64,000 bases of DNA from Tubiluchus corallicola (taxonomy: Eukaryota > Priapulida > Priapulimorpha > Priapulimorphida > Tubiluchidae): positions 562,440-626,439 of the forward strand of contig JAQGDQ010000102.1 of NCBI GenBank assembly GCA_030141605.1. The letters are read 5' to 3'. The notes under the pieces are model-generated. The model saw nothing but the letters and a program-made list of their open reading frames with translations, was not told where the DNA came from and searched no databases. A program made the position numbers and the translations under genes. This document shows, in pieces, positions 61,076-64,000 of the stretch. How positions within the stretch are numbered: position 1 is the stretch's first letter; each line of letters starts with the position of its first letter.

Positions 61076-64000
61076 AGGCTGCAGTCTAAACCATGTCTAC
61101 AGGACAATCCAACCCTATACGTAAGTTGTACACGTATATTAGGACAGACTTCTGAGGCCAATCGATTAAGAACATTTAACATTATAATGTTATTTATAGG
61201 TGTGACAGTACTGAGTTTACTACTTATGTTTGGTCACGAGTTACTCTGATCGTGGTTTCTAAACAGTAAGCAAGCTAAACGCCTTCAAAATGATAAAAAG
61301 AAAAGGACACTTGCACTGCATTTTTTCGGAATTTCGTCTCCATGGTAACGGGGCGTGCCTTGCATCTTGGGCAATCGAGGAATCTGCATTAATCGCAATG
61401 ACGGAAAGAGTGGTTCTGCGTAAATTACTCAGCGTCCAGCAGCAGGAGAGATTAGAATGCAGCGCTAGCAAGGGATTTGATCAACGTCCGGCGAATGGTA
61501 AGGGGTTAGAATGGAAAGAGATGGCCGCTACAGTGCGAAACGCGGCGACCATTTTGCAGAGTATAAAGTTACAAACCACTCAGACAAAACAAATAAGATA
61601 TCAAAGTATAGAGAAGCAAGTAGCAAGCTGCTCCAAGTATTCGATTCATGTCGATTTAGGGTGGTCATTCGATACTTTAGAAGTAGGCTATCTTTTGTAT
61701 GTACGTTTCGTAAAATACTCCCCATAGTGTACATGGACAACTCAGCATCTCTAAAACAGTAACAACTCTCTGCATAACTGATTCGTTAGCTTGGATTCCA
61801 AACAAAAGATAGCGTCGTTCTAGTAGTTGTAGTCTATAATTTTAGTTGGCATATAAAAACACGCCGGATACGGGGCACAGAACTATGGTCTGGAAAGACT
61901 GGTCACAGTTATCGTTATAACAGTTTTAAAACCGTTCAATGCTTTCTACATTTGCTCGAAAAATAAAGAGGTTAGTGGAATTTGTAAATCGCTTAACCGG
62001 AAGTCATTCTCACACAAATTCAGGTTCGTCTTTGTGGAGGGAGTTAAAGAAACATTTGTGAAAGACCTACAAAAAATTGCAATTGTTGGTAAAAACTCAT
62101 GTATCTCCTTAATTGAATAATGCGCATGCGCGGCACACAGAAATTTGCGGAATGCAAACAATTCCTTAAAAGCAATTAAATTAAACCGATTAAAAGCAAC
62201 AGTATCAAAATACTGAGCAATAGTTTCAGGCAATTATATAGAGGGCGCCATGTGTCAACTCGATTATTGATTGTGTTTGACCAGCGGTCAGTGGGCAATA
62301 ATGACCGGATCGTGTACAGAATTTACGCATTTTTATTGTACTCCTATACTCCAATAGCTCACATAATGTGTTTGAAATATGCAGTCTGTATGCTTTTGTA
62401 ATAGCAAAGTATGAAAGTTCAGGCTATTATTATACTGTATGAATGTGTACGACATTTCCAAGATGGACTAATTCGAAATGGCGTATAATGAAACGCTCTA
62501 TTGTAGGCCTACAATAAACCAGTCAACGGGTTTAAAGTTTAAAGTTGAAAAAGTAGGCTGCAAATATTCTGAAATACTGATTTTTCAATAAAAATTCAGG
62601 ATTATAATGTAGGCTTGCTATTATAATAGGAAAATGATTATGAAGGCTTACCATTTTAATTTCACTCTACAATCTTGTTTTCTTTAAATCATCATTATCA
62701 TCATCATCATCATCATCATCTGCCCTTTACGTCTACTGTAGACATTAAGCAGGTAAAATTCTAAAATAAACGAAATCTGCCCTCGAGATCAGTAAGCACG
62801 GCAGTAATCCAGCAAAAAACTAGACACTGCTATGCCAGTGGCTTGTCAGCACCACTTCCGAACCACACCTGATTTTTGTTCAAATGTATGTTAATTTATA
62901 CAGGAGTCAATTTAAGCCTACAGTTTTAAAAATACAGATTATTCATATGCTAATGGTGGGGAGTATTATTAAAATACTATAAAAAAGTGAGAATTTTTTT
63001 AGTTACGTTGTGTATAGGTTTTTCGTACTTCAGCTGTATACATATATATATACATTGACGTCACGAGGTATTATTTGTACTTGTTCGTCATTAATTATTT
63101 AATGTTTATTACCTGTATAGGGTAACGATCGTAACGCACCTGTATTGCCAAACTTAATTGACTTTGACACAGGTATATACTGCATATAAACTGGACTGGG
63201 TACTCAGAGTGTGGTAATAATGATGCTGTATAGGGGCAAATGTGTGCTCCAGCCTTTACGCTGGAGTAAGGCGACATTAACTTGATTAATTATATTCGTC
63301 GTAAAAATTATTAATTTAATTACCTTTAAGCCTAAATTCGCATGCTATTACTTTTTTAAACCATCTTCAGCGAAAAACAGACAATTCCCAAAATCAAAAA
63401 ATATCATAAAAATATCACAAAATAAGTGAATTGAACAACAATAGCTAACGTCACTTTTTCATTCAATTTAATTTTATTTACGGTGATTTCCATTATCGTA
63501 GATTGGTAAACTCGGTACATCTTTGTCCAATGGAAAGGACAAATCACTTAGCGTGTTGGGTTTATCTTACTGTCATCACTGAAGCTTAGATAAATGTAAC
63601 AAAGAAAGTTCCAAAAAAACTGTCTATGAAGCATAAGTCATTTATTTCACATTGCACATTTACAATAGTTACAATATCTAGTGAAAGGGCCTATAATGAA
63701 CATAATACAAATAAGAAAAGCCTCAAACACGGTTCACCTATATACGAATGTAAATGTGTTGCGGGAAATCAAAAAGCAGGGCTTGTTAGATTGTCCCACA
63801 CAGTGATAGAAAAAAAGTAATGGAAATAATCTGAAAATTTAAAGTGAACCGTATGATAAAAAAAATTAGTACTTAAATGGAATGATGAATCTCATATATG
63901 AGATGATATAAAAGATAGAAAGACTATTATTTGTTAATAGTATGTAAAATTAAGATAACTTTATTAAGATACCTGTATTAAGATACGAAATAGTTATATA
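61076..64000. other. Right-hand spacer
   Basis: No gene I can support. A 145-codon frame at 61290-61727 overlaps another 83-codon frame and shows no domain. A TCA/ATC run lies at about 62692-62720. 63525-63650 repeats the segment at 17205-17330. Confidence 0.4.
63525..63650 (+). repeat. Dispersed repeat, copy 2 of 17205-17330
   Basis: Shared words include CAAATCACTTAGCGTGTTGGG against CAAGTCACTTAGCACGTTGGG, TAAATGTAACAAAGAAA and AAAAAAACTGTCT. Direct orientation, moderate divergence. Confidence 0.65.

Noticed and set aside
61290-61727. 145-codon open frame as a possible gene
   Set aside because: No recognisable domain, overlapped by another frame of similar quality, no repeats or relatives in the window.

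Overview
This is a piece of an invertebrate nuclear genome: AT-rich, intron-rich, loaded with microsatellites and short dispersed transposon relics. The protein-coding content is three recognisable animal genes. The start of the window carries the last exon of the mitochondrial beta-ketoacyl-ACP synthase gene (OXSM, + strand, ends at 283). It is followed on the same strand by a cysteine desulfurase gene (NFS1) spread over 11 visible coding exons from 2936 to 16375. A hunchback-type zinc-finger transcription factor lies on the - strand with its whole coding sequence in one exon (25270-28749). The Hunchback finger arrangement (a middle block of tightly conserved C2H2 fingers plus a C-terminal finger pair) shows a bilaterian protostome-type gene. 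A spiralian such as an annelid, mollusc or brachiopod is my best guess, but this is inference, not a species call.

Layout: 1-283 OXSM end; 284-2935 spacer with a small Tigger-like MITE; 2936-16375 NFS1, whose introns hold a LINE 3' end, a 550-bp CT tract, a tRNA-derived SINE, two terminal-inverted-repeat elements and a 45-bp minisatellite; 16376-25100 spacer made largely of DNA-transposon relics (16565, 18366, 19994, 20764); 25102-28788 hunchback coding exon; 28789-64000 a 35-kb stretch with no intact gene that I can support. That last stretch contains 5'-truncated non-LTR retrotransposon copies (29977, 35275, 44009, 51795), several MITE families present in two to five copies, satellites of 148, 16 and 97 bp period, a perfect 31-bp-arm palindrome, and a decayed reading frame at 58303.

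Functional links: OXSM makes acyl-ACP in mitochondria and NFS1 supplies sulfur for Fe-S clusters. In animals the NFS1 complex carries ISD11 bound to acyl-ACP, so the head-to-tail pair joins two physically linked pathways, although adjacency alone proves nothing. Most notable oddity: the NFS1 exon that should encode about 47 residues with the PLP-contacting GATESNN motif is not present between 4196 and 5960, although the flanking exons are intact and join in frame. No obviously new protein system was found. The most informative novel material is a TTAA-ended MITE family, a hAT element caught inside a second repeat with a paralogous empty site in the same window, and a repeat that carries a conserved start codon and short reading frame.
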